From an aff. Roholtiella sp. LEGE 12411 (GTDB lineage Bacteria; Cyanobacteriota; Cyanobacteriia; Cyanobacteriales; Nostocaceae), in NCBI RefSeq assembly GCF_015206995.1, contig NZ_JADEXR010000042.1, forward strand, positions 1-45,222: a stretch of DNA of 45,222 nt, in the 5' to 3' direction. Positions 8,307-17,290 of the stretch are shown here, piece after piece (within the stretch, counting starts at the first letter, position 1; every line of letters begins with the position of its first letter). Below the pieces are notes generated by a model, which saw nothing but the letters and a program-made list of their open reading frames with translations, ran no database searches and was not told the DNA's origin. A program made the translations under genes and the position numbers.

Positions 8307-9599
8307 ATGAAAATTATTGCCTACACTTACACAGATCCTCTACTAGAATCTTCTCCCGATGAAGCTAATTGGGGATGGGAGGTGGACGGGGTTTATCAAG
8401 ATTTGGGTAAAAGAACGCAATTACAACAATTATTCACAGACTATCAAACTGAACCAGCAGATTATCTGTTGATTCGGCGCTTGGAAGAATTGGGGGATAC
8501 TGTAGAGGAAGTGAGCGATCGCTTAAATGAACTTGAAGCAATGGGAGTGATGGTAATTGTCACTGAACAACCATACACGTCTGAAAACTCCAATCTCCGT
8601 AGTGAATTACTGAATTTGCTACACGAAGTTCAACGTCAGCAACGCAGTCGCCGCATCCGCCAAGGACACGCCCGCAATCGTCTTGATGCTGCGCCTCCAC
8701 CGGGTAAAATGCCCTACGGCTACCGCAGAGGTAAAGGAAAATATACTATTGATCGCAGTACTTCACCAGTGATCAAAGATTTTTTTGAACACTTTTTACT
8801 TTATGGTTCCTTGCGGGGTTCAGTCCGTTATCTGGCGAAAAAATACGGCAAGAAAATCTCTGTTACTACTGGGCGACGCTGGCTGACGAATCCAGTCTAT
8901 CGGGGTGATACAGCCTATCACAATGGTGAAATTCTCTCCAATACCCATGTTCCAATAATTTCCAAAGAAGAAGCAGCCCAAATTGATCGGCTTTTGCGTC
9001 GTAACAGTCGTTTACCGTCTCGGACTGCTAGTGCGCCACGTTCTCTGGCTGGGTTGGTTATCTGTGATGAGTGTCAGTCACATTTAGTAGTTACCAGTGT
9101 CACTCAACGAAATCAAGATAAAGAGTATCTTTATTTGCGTTCAATGAGCTGTCCCAAAAATCCTAAGTGTCGCGCCATTCCTTACCAGAAAGTTTTGGAA
9201 CATACAATTGAAACGGTTTGCCGTGACTTACCCTTAGCAGTAGCGGGAATGAATTTTCCTCAGTTGGATGCAGTCAAGAATAGTTTAAGTGAAGCGATCG
9301 CCCGTCAGCAAGAAATACTTGCTCAGTTACCCGCTTTAATCGAAACTGGAATTTTAGATACTGAAACAGCAAAGTTAAGGGCTTACAAACTCCGCACAGA
9401 AATTTCTGCAATGCAAGCTAAACTAGCAACTCTCCCACCTGTGAATTTGCGTTCTGTTGCTCAAGCTGTTTCTATCTCACAATTTTGGTTAGATTTGTCG
9501 GAAGCAGAGCGGCGATTTTACTTTCGAGAATTCATCAGACAAATTGAAATCATTCGCCAGGATAAAGAGTGGGGTTTACAAGTTATTTTTATTTTTTAA
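8307..9599 (+). CDS. Serine-recombinase-like protein with degenerate catalytic domain
   Basis: The 430-aa protein has the architecture of large serine recombinases: an N-terminal resolvase-like domain (1-115), a Recombinase domain (about 130-220, PGKMPYGYRRGKGKYTI through TNPVYRGDTAYHNG), a zinc ribbon (AGLVICDECQ, later CPKNPKC, about 245-290) and a coiled-coil tail (about 320-375). The normal N-terminal motif YxRxS is replaced: the segment reads AYTYTD, with Tyr8 and Asp10 where the catalytic Arg and Ser are expected. The later DRLGRS-like motif reads RRLEELGDT. Strand-exchange activity is therefore doubtful, and a DNA-binding or regulatory role is an inference. Cyanobacterial excision recombinases such as XisF share this overall layout. 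The STRR before the start leaves no visible ribosome binding site. Confidence 0.75.
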   Translation: MKIIAYTYTDPLLESSPDEANWGWEVDGVYQDLGKRTQLQQLFTDYQTEPADYLLIRRLEELGDTVEEVSDRLNELEAMGVMVIVTEQPYTSENSNLRSELLNLLHEVQRQQRSRRIRQGHARNRLDAAPPPGKMPYGYRRGKGKYTIDRSTSPVIKDFFEHFLLYGSLRGSVRYLAKKYGKKISVTTGRRWLTNPVYRGDTAYHNGEILSNTHVPIISKEEAAQIDRLLRRNSRLPSRTASAPRSLAGLVICDECQSHLVVTSVTQRNQDKEYLYLRSMSCPKNPKCRAIPYQKVLEHTIETVCRDLPLAVAGMNFPQLDAVKNSLSEAIARQQEILAQLPALIETGILDTETAKLRAYKLRTEISAMQAKLATLPPVNLRSVAQAVSISQFWLDLSEAERRFYFREFIRQIEIIRQDKEWGLQVIFIF

Positions 9600-10137
9600 A
9601 TTTTACATTAGCGTCGGTATTTGTATATTTCCTTAATAGCGGTAGCAAAAGGTTTAACAAAACTGTAATAGAAAATACTATATCTGCTATCACCAAAAAG
9701 GCTTTTTATTTTCCTAGGATGCGATGCACAAGGTTAACTTTGGAATAATTAATCTAATGAAAGACAGTGAAAATTTAATGTATAAACGTTGAACATAACG
9801 TCTATACAGAGCGATGCAACGTTTATACAGAGGTTATCGCTTAATTTAATCAGGCATCAAAATTAGAATGTATATAGGGTTATTTACGGACTAATTAATA
9901 GGTAATAAAATAGTGTTTATCTGTATTATTTTTATCAAACAACCGTAAAAATTGGTTAAATAATTGGCAAAATAACTAAGATGAATTTCTCAAAAAGTTA
10001 GCACTAATTAGACAAAATTGAGCTAATCTTGGAAACTAGCAATTGTTAAGAACACAGGTTGTTACTGGGTGGCAATATTGGAGATTCGCTCTAGTCTCTT
10101 GTAATTAAACCAGCAAGCAAAATGATTATCATAGAAT
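9600..10137. other. Intergenic region, 538 bp, with an operator-like repeat array
   Basis: No gene is recognised. The sequence is AT-rich and contains the repeat array at 9781-9832, listed separately. A near-palindrome ATGATTATCAT (10121-10131) lies 6 bp before the next start codon and resembles half of a Fur-type box. Nothing else is seen. Confidence 0.5.
9781..9832. promoter_or_regulatory. Operator-like array: two direct repeats and one inverted copy
   Basis: AACGTCTATACAGAG (9797-9811) and AACGTTTATACAGAG (9818-9832) match at 14 of 15 positions and start 21 bp apart, two helical turns. The inverted core TATAAACGTT (9781-9790) is the exact reverse complement of 9818-9827. Spacing and orientation suggest cooperative binding of a dimeric regulator, but no regulator is known and the nearest start codon is about 305 bp downstream. 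Confidence 0.45.
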
Positions 10138-11757
10138 ATGCAAGAAGGAAGCTTTGTTTGGGGTCATCTAGAGAGACAGCATCGCACGGTTGATAAATGG
10201 ATTGATTGGGTATGGCTAGTAGTACTGCTTTTGGCAGCAGTGTTACTGTTTAGCATCAATCTTGGTGGATTACCGCTGCGAGATTGGGATGAAGGTACTG
10301 TGGCACAGGTTGCTCGGGAAATTTGGCGTGCTCCAGCAGGTTCAATGCGTTGGCTTTACCCAACCCTAGGAGGTGAACCGTATCACAACAAGCCGCCCCT
10401 GATGCATTTGCTAATTGCTTGGGCTTATTCTCTAGGAGGTATGAATGAGTGGACAACCCGCTTACCTGGAGCAGTTTTAACAGCAATCTCCGTACCTTTA
10501 CTGTATTGTATTGGTAGAGAGATATTTCGCCAACGTTGGGCGGCTATTTATAGCGCCTTGATTTACCTAACAATGCTACCTGTCGTGCGTCATGGGCGTT
10601 TAGCAATGTTAGATGGGGCGGTGGTAAGTTTTTTGATGTTGATGATGTTGTGTGTATTGCGATCGCGCCGAGATTTGCGTTATTGCTTAGGTGTTGGGCT
10701 TAGTTTCGGATTAATTTGCTTGACACAAGGACTGTTAGGTGTATTGCTCGGCGCGATCGCGATCGTATTCTTGTTTTGGGACACACCACGACTACTTACC
10801 AGTTACTATTTTTGGCTAGCAATCCTCATCGGTGTTCTACCTGTGGCTTCTTGGTATAGCATCCAACTGATCCACTATGGTTACACTTTTGCCCAAGATG
10901 GCATTGTGAATCAATCCTTAAACCGCATTGGCACACTTGTCGAAAGGAATTCTGAACCACCCTGGTACTATGTCATCGAGCTTCTCAAGTGGACATGGCC
11001 CTGGCTAGTGTTTTTACCGCAAACTATACGTTTAACCTGGGAAAATCGGAACCTTAGCTGGGCAAAACTCGTACTAGTGTGGAGTGGTGTTTATCTGCTG
11101 GCGATTTCTTTGATGAGTACCAAATTCCCTTGGTACATATTTCCGATTTACCCTAGCTTAGCCTTAGCTTTTGGTATCCAGTTAACAGACACGGAAAATT
11201 CGCCTTTACTGTCATCATATCCGCGTACTTGGGTAGCTGGTTTAGCAATACTTGCTGTAGCCGCTTCTGCTGGTAGCATGTATTTCAGTTGGGGTACAGC
11301 GCCAAAAACCGACTTACAGTTAATTTTTGCAGCAATAGCTTTAACTATGACCTTAGCGGCTATTTTGGCAGAGCGAGGCGACGGACAATTTCTGAAGATT
11401 TTATTTTGGGGAAGTTATATTTCACTGCTGCTGTTGATGAAATCTAATTACTGGATTTGGGAATTAAGTAAAGCCTATCCAGTTAAACCAGTCGCCGCTA
11501 TGATAGTGCAGGCAAATCCAGCCGTGAAGAAGATTTACACATCGTTTCCCTATCATCGTCCATCGTTGGATTTTTATAGCGATCGCACCATCATTCCCGC
11601 TTCTCCAGGTGAACTAAAATATTACTGGCATTACAGCGGACAACCCTACTTCCTGCTTAATACATCTACTGCCAAAAATCTCCAACTAGAGTCGATGAAG
11701 CTAGTTGATCAAGCTGAAGGTTGGAAACTAGTTACAAAAGATACTAATCGTCTGTAG
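10138..11757 (+). CDS. GT39/ArnT-like membrane glycosyltransferase
   Basis: The 539-aa integral membrane protein has about 11-12 helices and fits the C-type glycosyltransferases (ArnT, PMT, GT39/GT83) that use polyprenyl-phosphate sugars. The diagnostic acidic pair in the first periplasmic loop is present in LPLRDWDEGTVAQVARE (D49, D51, E52). It is followed by a PYHNKPPLMHLLIAW segment and WTTRLPGAVLTAISVPLLY, all typical of the family. The C-terminal 80 residues form a soluble tail. The acceptor (protein, lipid or polysaccharide) is unknown. The gene stands alone, and no strong ribosome binding site precedes the ATG. Confidence 0.85.
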   Translation: MQEGSFVWGHLERQHRTVDKWIDWVWLVVLLLAAVLLFSINLGGLPLRDWDEGTVAQVAREIWRAPAGSMRWLYPTLGGEPYHNKPPLMHLLIAWAYSLGGMNEWTTRLPGAVLTAISVPLLYCIGREIFRQRWAAIYSALIYLTMLPVVRHGRLAMLDGAVVSFLMLMMLCVLRSRRDLRYCLGVGLSFGLICLTQGLLGVLLGAIAIVFLFWDTPRLLTSYYFWLAILIGVLPVASWYSIQLIHYGYTFAQDGIVNQSLNRIGTLVERNSEPPWYYVIELLKWTWPWLVFLPQTIRLTWENRNLSWAKLVLVWSGVYLLAISLMSTKFPWYIFPIYPSLALAFGIQLTDTENSPLLSSYPRTWVAGLAILAVAASAGSMYFSWGTAPKTDLQLIFAAIALTMTLAAILAERGDGQFLKILFWGSYISLLLLMKSNYWIWELSKAYPVKPVAAMIVQANPAVKKIYTSFPYHRPSLDFYSDRTIIPASPGELKYYWHYSGQPYFLLNTSTAKNLQLESMKLVDQAEGWKLVTKDTNRL

Positions 11758-11801
11758 AAAGTCAAGTTGCATCACCGAACAGCCCGTAGTATAAAAGTCG
11801 A

Positions 11802-11826
11802 GCTAGTGCTCATGAGAGCACCTAGC
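11802..11826. repeat. Hairpin downstream of the glycosyltransferase
   Basis: GCTAGTGCTC (11802-11811) pairs with GAGCACCTAGC (11816-11826) with a 4-nt loop and one bulged base. No T-run follows, so terminator function is uncertain. The 11830-11920 stretch beyond it is GC-richer and looks like dispersed-repeat sequence. Confidence 0.5.
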
Positions 11827-12055
11827 GTCGGAATCTTCTGGCGCGGAGGGCGGTTTGAGCTGTTAGGGTTCGCGCAGCGTCTGGTAGAGAAGCGGTAGCG
11901 AGTTGACGAGCGTCTCTATACTTTTCAAGACAGACATCACTTTTCTCCAGAAAATTGGATTCTTTTTTACTGGTTTGTAAAAGCTCCAATAGCTTAGTTT
12001 GAAGAAATAATAAACCTGGTAATCTTGCGGTTTTTATCATCAGATTTATTCTTCT

Positions 12056-13117
12056 ATGCTAGGAAAGATTAATAAATATTTCATTGGATACAAAAATCAG
12101 GTGCTGATAAATTTACAAGATATTTCATTATTTCCAGAAAAGCGAGAAGAACTTGCTGAGACGGGAGCAAATCAGACGTTTTCAGAAGCGTGGGCGAAGA
12201 AGTATTTGCGAAAGCTAGCTGAACAGGATGATCTGACTGAAGTGCTCAACCGAAGTGAAATAGCAAATGAGATTGCAAAAACTTTAATGCAGACACTCCG
12301 AACCACAAGTGTTCAAGCGTGGGCAAGAACAGAAGCACTCCTGTCTAAAGAGGTCATTCGGCATCAAATTGACCCTAAATTGATTGATCCGTGGGCAGTA
12401 ACAAAAGATGCTCACCATATTTATCAAACAGCCCTCTCAGCTTATGCTCAACAGATTCCCCCACCGAAATTTTCTACCTGGATTGCAGCAGACTTGGGAA
12501 AAATTCGGCAGAAGTACATGGCAGACGATCCCAGAGTAATCGGGTTTATCAGTATGCAATTTCACTACAGTGGGCAAATGCTGCTCAACTTAACACCGCC
12601 AACACAGCAACCATTGCTGAGTGCTTATTTCAAGGTGATTGATGACCACCTTTATATGCCACTCCAGCGTGCTTACCAGGCAGCAGCTCAACATGCTTAC
12701 AACGCGCCAGCGTTAAAAGCAGTCCAGCAACTCTTGCCGCTGTGCAGTGAAATTGCGACCAAGATCGTAGAACGGGTGACGGAGTTGTATCCCGCCTATC
12801 ACTGCTATACAGGTCGTTTAAGTGACACTAACATTAAGATTTCGAGTATCCGTGATACGGAGATGTTTCAGGTTTATCTGTGGGTTTGTGTTTTAGAGAA
12901 CAACATTAGCGCCGTACAACAAGAGCTATTTCCGCTATGTGTCATGCTGTATCCAAAATTGAAAGTACGCTGGGAATTAGTACGGCAATTAATTCACTTG
13001 CTCGGCGCTGAGATTCGCTCTCGTTTGGAACCGCAACAGGCTGCTTATTTTGTCCCTTACTATGAGTCGCTGTGGGGAATGTTTTCACCCCAAGTATTTC
13101 CGGATAGTACGTTTTAG
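12056..13117 (+). CDS. Uncharacterised helical protein, 353 aa
   Basis: I do not recognise the family. The product is soluble, with no signal peptide or membrane helix, and appears almost entirely alpha-helical. A stretch near residues 135-200 (PPPKFSTWIAADLGKIRQKY then GFISMQFHYSGQMLL) looks compact and conserved-like. There are no nucleotide-binding or clear metal motifs. Codon use and the long intact frame support a real gene. It starts at ATG 12056 about 300 bp after the glycosyltransferase and is followed by repeat-rich DNA, so it is probably monocistronic. Confidence 0.7.
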   Translation: MLGKINKYFIGYKNQVLINLQDISLFPEKREELAETGANQTFSEAWAKKYLRKLAEQDDLTEVLNRSEIANEIAKTLMQTLRTTSVQAWARTEALLSKEVIRHQIDPKLIDPWAVTKDAHHIYQTALSAYAQQIPPPKFSTWIAADLGKIRQKYMADDPRVIGFISMQFHYSGQMLLNLTPPTQQPLLSAYFKVIDDHLYMPLQRAYQAAAQHAYNAPALKAVQQLLPLCSEIATKIVERVTELYPAYHCYTGRLSDTNIKISSIRDTEMFQVYLWVCVLENNISAVQQELFPLCVMLYPKLKVRWELVRQLIHLLGAEIRSRLEPQQAAYFVPYYESLWGMFSPQVFPDSTF

Positions 13118-13595
13118 ATGCCCTTGTGTAACAATCTTGCAATTGCATAAGACTTTTGGAAAATGGTTAAGTAGACTAGAGCAAATAGTTCCTTGCTTGT
13201 AGGGTGGGCATTGTAATGCTCACCCTTTAGTCTATTTGGATAAAAGAAAAACTCTATCAGAGAATACAGCGATACATACAGCAGATTTCAGGTATATGAA
13301 GTACATAAATAAAACCCGAAACCTTGTAGTAGAGACGTTACATGTAACGTCTCTACTAAAACCATGCTCTATTTGTTTATTGAAAGCGACGGTAAAGTCC
13401 ATCTCCAGGTGTCTGTAGAGGGATAGTCGCCCCGCCGCTTTGGGCACTTGTACTGAGCTTGTCATGAGTATAGTCGTTGGCGTAGCCTCCCGTAGAGAAG
13501 TGCAGGGCATTGGTAGCTTCTTTCCCATGCCCCATGCCCTTTGTTATAATAATACTGACAGTATAGTGGGCTTTAATTTATAACATAGTACAAAC
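13118..13595. other. Intergenic region with dispersed repeats, 478 bp
   Basis: No gene is credible here. Contents are the 13276-13357 palindromic repeat (copy 1), a 23-bp small dispersed repeat at 13473-13495 (perfect inverted copy at 36472-36494), and CCCATGCCCCATGCCC low-complexity sequence near 13526-13541. Confidence 0.6.
13276..13357 (+). repeat. MITE-like repeat, copy 1, ending in a perfect 30-bp palindrome
   Basis: The sequence begins ATACAGCAGATTTCAGGTAT and ends in a perfect 30-bp palindrome (13328-13357) centred on ACATGT, with arms containing GTAGAGACGTTACA. A second, diverged copy lies in the same orientation at 37283-37375. The palindrome could fold into a long stem in RNA. Confidence 0.75.
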
Positions 13596-13982
13596 TTAGG
13601 GAGATTTTTCCCCCAGTTCTTTAATTTGCTCTGTTGTCGGAAATACTTGGCGATCAGAGTTTGTGCTTTCCTGGGTAATAGCAATCATACTAAAAAAAAT
13701 GGCACTTCCCACAGCCAAAGCCATCATAGGATGCTTCAGCAAGACAAAATCTCTTATAATCCTAGATAGAGGTCGGCTTTGACGACGTAGCGCCGAAGCA
13801 ATCATCATCTGTCTCCAGGTAAATGGATCGCGCACGTAATGACCGCTTTGACAAACTACTAGACGTTCCTGGCAATACGGACAGGTAAACAAGCCAATGC
13901 ACGTCTTGACTGGTTTGGGCGTAGCATTTCTTTGGCAAATTGGGCAAGTAACATAATGATTATCAAAGGTGTGTGTATTCAT
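13596..13982 (-). CDS. Small zinc-ribbon membrane protein, hypothetical
   Basis: The 128-aa protein has an N-terminal zinc ribbon, CPICQRN (about residue 13) and CPYCQERLVVC (about residue 34), giving two CPxC knuckles about 20 residues apart. A basic middle (RRQSRPLSRIIRDF) is followed by one membrane helix (about 84-104, HPMMALAVGSAIFFSMIAI) and a short tail. This suggests a membrane-anchored metal-binding protein with the ribbon in the cytoplasm. I do not recognise a named family. It starts at ATG 13982 and faces repeat-rich DNA downstream. Confidence 0.7.
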   Translation of the reverse strand: MNTHTFDNHYVTCPICQRNATPKPVKTCIGLFTCPYCQERLVVCQSGHYVRDPFTWRQMMIASALRRQSRPLSRIIRDFVLLKHPMMALAVGSAIFFSMIAITQESTNSDRQVFPTTEQIKELGEKSP

Positions 13983-14459
13983 CTACCTTGTCCGCCTAGT
14001 CCATTTATTCGCTCTATAACAATAGCTATATTGAAATCAAATCAATATTTAGTAGATTCCCAAGTATGTGATATTCAGTGATAAATAACACATAAATTTG
14101 CATCCCTAATTAAGGATAGCTTAAGGGTTACAACACGAGTATAGCTAGATTTAGCTGAGGATGACTCCCCTTGAATGCTTGTGTATGGTGTGTCCACTCA
14201 ACCTGCAAATATAGTATTTTGTGTACAGACAATAGAGTAGAAGCTCAGTTGCCCCTTAAGAGCGATCGCTAACCCTTGATTATTAATTCTCTCCCATTTA
14301 AAGGTTCTCATCACAAAAATTTTGCACAGTGACATTTTTTTGCTCAAGCTTTGTAAATTAAGTAAATAAAGTCTACTTGTCTGGTTACTAAACAATGGCT
14401 CACAATGAGAAGTAACAGATAAATATCTAAATTTTTTCTGACATTTCCCCTGCCTATCA
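13983..14459. other. Intergenic region between divergent genes, 477 bp
   Basis: This region lies between the divergent zinc-ribbon gene and the ClC gene and should carry both promoters. It is AT-rich with one GCGATCGC site (about 14262-14269). No hairpin, RNA gene or known operator was recognised. Confidence 0.5.
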
Positions 14460-16364
14460 ATGACTCTCTTGCCTCCCACTCAACTGAGGAAGGTAACGGA
14501 ACAACCTGCCTTTCCTACACCTTCTGCACATTTAGCTCAGCTAATTAACCGTTTTCAACCCTCCCCAGAAACAGTAGTACTGTTTTTAGCCATGCTAATT
14601 GGCGGCGGTACTGGTATGGGTATAGTTACTTTTCACTATTTGATCCAGCTGACTCATCATCTGATGCTGGAAACTTTGATGGGCCAGATTGGTGGTTGGG
14701 GTGCTTGGACTTTAGCCTGCGTTCCTATCCTTGGCGGACTCATCGTTGGCTTGATGCGCTGGCGTACTCAAGACTTTGGGCCTGGACTTTCATCTCTTAT
14801 CGCCGCCTCTCAAGGAACAGAAATAAAGCGACCACTACGACCAGTAACCAAGATGCTGGCTGCATCTGTTTCCTTGGGAAGCGGTGCTTCTTTGGGGCCA
14901 GAGGGGCCAAGCGTAGAAATTGGTGCCAATTTTGGGATGTTGCTGTCTCTAATACTACAAGTATCTCAAGAGCGGAGGCGTTTGCTTTTAGGTGCTGGTG
15001 CTGCTGCGGGATTAGCTGCTGGATTTAATGCGCCGATAGCTGGAGTATTCTTTGCTCTAGAGGTGGTGATGGGAGCTACATCCTTCGCTACTTCTGCTGT
15101 GAGTGTGGTGCTGCTAGCGGCTGTGGTGGCAGCATTAATTGCCCAAATTGGTTTGGGGACACAACCTGCTTTTACTCTACCTGCTTACCAAGTTCGCAGT
15201 TCTTTGGAATTACCCCTTTATCTTGGCTTGGGTTTAGGGGCCAGTCTAGTTTCTCTAGCTTATACAGAATCAATTCGTTTGGCAAAGGCCTGCTTTGCTG
15301 GCAAAGTTCCGGGTTTCGACTTTTTGGGACGAATTCCTCAGCCGATTCATCCAATTATTGGCGGCGTCATTGTTGGTGCAGTTGCTTTGCTTTTCCCACA
15401 AATTTTGGGTGTTGGTTATGAAACTGTCGAAGCAATGCTTCAAGATGTGCAATTTTCACTCTTGTTGTTGGTTGAGTTGTTGGTGCTGAAACTGCTGATG
15501 ACTGCTATTAGCGCGGGTAGTGGTTTTGTTGGCGGTTTGTTTGCACCAGCAATGTTTCTGGGTGCTTCTTTTGGATCGGCTTACGCCAAAATTTTGGCTG
15601 TGGTATTTCCAGTAATTGGTGAGCAGATGGCGGCTCCCCCAGCTTATGCAATGGTGGGAATGGCAGCAGTTCTAGCTGCCAGCGTTAGAGCGCCATTAAC
15701 AGCAATTTTAATGCTGTTTGAATTAACTCGTGACTACCGCATTGTTTTACCGTTGATGGCAGCTGTGGGTTTGAGTGTTTGGCTAGTGGAGCGCATTAAG
15801 CCAATTTTCAACTCTAACTCCAATTTACAGCAGATTGGTCTTTCTGAGTTGAAAGATGAACAGGCGGAAATTGTGCAGCACGTTTTAGTAGAAGATGCCA
15901 TGCACTCTTGTCCGAAAAAATTACTTGCAACCTTGGGAGTGTTGGATGCGGCTGTAGAAATGATCAGCGATCGCATAAGGAGTGCTTTAGTAATTGATGA
16001 AGCCGAGCAATTAGTTGGCATCCTTTCTTTAGAAGATATTAACCGCGCTCTTTCTGTTTGGCAAACTTCCTCAAATTCGCCAACAGAAATTCCTGATAAT
16101 TTATTTAGTCAGACACTTATAGACATTTGTACCACTGAAATCCTTTATGCTTGGCAAGATGAACTCTTATCTGAAGCTTTAGACCGCATGTCTCTTAGAG
16201 GTTTGCATCAATTACCAGTCATAGCACGAGACAATCCTGATCTGATTTTAGGTTTACTAGAAAAAGAGCAAATTGCATTAACCTGCAATTTAGCAGTTAC
16301 GCGCAAGGCGCTTCGTTACTATTTACCAGTTTTACCGACAGCAGATATAGTTATTAGTCAATAG
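14460..16364 (+). CDS. ClC-family chloride channel/antiporter with CBS pair
   Basis: The 634-aa protein has a ClC membrane core (about residues 35-450) followed by a CBS-domain pair (about 475-630). Ion-path motifs are visible: GSGASLGPEGPSVEIG with the gating glutamate at E148, GFNAPIAGVFFALE, and GFVGGLFAPAMFLGASFG (the GxFxP loop). The first selectivity loop reads FGPGLSSL rather than GSGIPE. This is a known type of variation, and it makes the choice between channel and H+/Cl- exchanger open. CBS domains usually bind adenine nucleotides and regulate gating. It starts at ATG 14460, with STRR repeats immediately downstream of the stop. Confidence 0.92.
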   Translation: MTLLPPTQLRKVTEQPAFPTPSAHLAQLINRFQPSPETVVLFLAMLIGGGTGMGIVTFHYLIQLTHHLMLETLMGQIGGWGAWTLACVPILGGLIVGLMRWRTQDFGPGLSSLIAASQGTEIKRPLRPVTKMLAASVSLGSGASLGPEGPSVEIGANFGMLLSLILQVSQERRRLLLGAGAAAGLAAGFNAPIAGVFFALEVVMGATSFATSAVSVVLLAAVVAALIAQIGLGTQPAFTLPAYQVRSSLELPLYLGLGLGASLVSLAYTESIRLAKACFAGKVPGFDFLGRIPQPIHPIIGGVIVGAVALLFPQILGVGYETVEAMLQDVQFSLLLLVELLVLKLLMTAISAGSGFVGGLFAPAMFLGASFGSAYAKILAVVFPVIGEQMAAPPAYAMVGMAAVLAASVRAPLTAILMLFELTRDYRIVLPLMAAVGLSVWLVERIKPIFNSNSNLQQIGLSELKDEQAEIVQHVLVEDAMHSCPKKLLATLGVLDAAVEMISDRIRSALVIDEAEQLVGILSLEDINRALSVWQTSSNSPTEIPDNLFSQTLIDICTTEILYAWQDELLSEALDRMSLRGLHQLPVIARDNPDLILGLLEKEQIALTCNLAVTRKALRYYLPVLPTADIVISQ

Positions 16365-16447
16365 TCAAGAGTCAATAGTCAAGAGTCAAAAAATCTTTGA
16401 TTTTGGACTTTGGACTCTTGACTCTGGACTTTAAACTTTGGACTAAT
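16365..16447. repeat. Heptamer STRR array between clc and cyAbrB
   Basis: The array is built of 7-nt units such as TAGTCAA, GAGTCAA, TTGGACT and CTTGACT, first in one orientation and then inverted around 16400. The two halves can pair imperfectly and may act as a bidirectional terminator between the convergent genes. Confidence 0.65.
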
Positions 16448-16456
16448 GACTATTTA

Positions 16457-16870
16457 TTAAGCTGTAGCTTCTATAGCTTCAATACCTTCTCTATCTTCTG
16501 GGTCTACCTGCCTCAAACGAATATGCTTTTTACCTAAAGTGATGAGAAACTCATCTCCTGGTTTGAGATTCATCTGTTTCGTATAAGCTGAACCTATCAG
16601 TAAGTTACCATTCGATTGCACACTAATTCTATAGCTAGCACTGCGTCCACCACGCCCGTTGGCATTGGGCGCACTGTCCAACTGAATGCCTTCTGCATCA
16701 ATTAGGGCGTTTAAGAACTTCATCATATTGACACGCTCTATACCATTTTTGGTAACGGTATAGTAGCCGCATTTTTTGGCTTTGTCTTCTTTGCTCTCGT
16801 TCTCTAGCTCTTTAACTTTCTTGAGCAGTTCTTCACCGAGGAGGGGTTCAATTTTTTTCTGTTTAGGCAT
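16457..16870 (-). CDS. cyAbrB (CalA-like) transcriptional regulator
   Basis: The 137-aa protein begins MPKQKKIEPLLGEELLKK from ATG 16870; an in-frame TTG one codon upstream is unlikely. The N-terminal half is helical. The C-terminal half has the cyanobacterial AbrB-like DNA-binding domain, with YRISVQSNGNLLIGSAYT, LKPGDEFLITLG and KHIRLRQV. CyAbrB proteins are abundant global regulators of carbon/nitrogen balance and, in heterocystous species, of genes such as hetP and ftsZ. In contrast to Bacillus AbrB, the domain is C-terminal. It is convergent with the ClC gene. Orthology to CalA rather than cyAbrB2 is not settled. Confidence 0.88.
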   Translation of the reverse strand: MPKQKKIEPLLGEELLKKVKELENESKEDKAKKCGYYTVTKNGIERVNMMKFLNALIDAEGIQLDSAPNANGRGGRSASYRISVQSNGNLLIGSAYTKQMNLKPGDEFLITLGKKHIRLRQVDPEDREGIEAIEATA

Positions 16871-17290
16871 CAACTTAGGTTGAAAACGAATGTTTGAAGT
16901 GTTGGAATCGATTTTATTTTAGCTGACGTTAAGCTAACAAGAACAGAGTCTTTTAGTTTTTATCTCAGCCTAGCCAAGTATATTACACTCATAGGCAGAA
17001 TTGTTGCGTGATTACTAATATTGCTAAGACAATCTATTTTATAGAATTCTGGCAATGCTGATAACTATATATAGTTTGTGAATCACTGCTAGACTATATT
17101 TGTTTAAGTTTTTTAAACTAACCCTAAAAAGATAGTCTACTTGCTGAGCATGATAACTTGGAACACAGAATGATAAGCAAAACTGATCCTTAGTCAACAG
17201 TCAAGAGTAGAAAGGCGATTAATCTTGTCTATAACAGGAGTCAAGAGTTTTTATCAATTGACTATTGACTAAATAACAAAGCTTAGCAAA
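16871..17290. other. Intergenic region between cyAbrB and Rrf2 genes
   Basis: This 420-bp region lies between divergent regulator genes and should hold both promoters. Around 17193-17250 it contains STRR-type units (AGTCAACAGTCAAGAGT, later CAGGAGTCAAGAGTT). No known operator was recognised. Confidence 0.5.

Noticed and set aside
11822-12040. 72-aa minus-strand frame
   Set aside because: It overlaps GC-rich repeat sequence and has no family features.
13232-13528. 98-aa minus-strand frame
   Set aside because: It is composed of the MITE-like repeat and small dispersed repeats.
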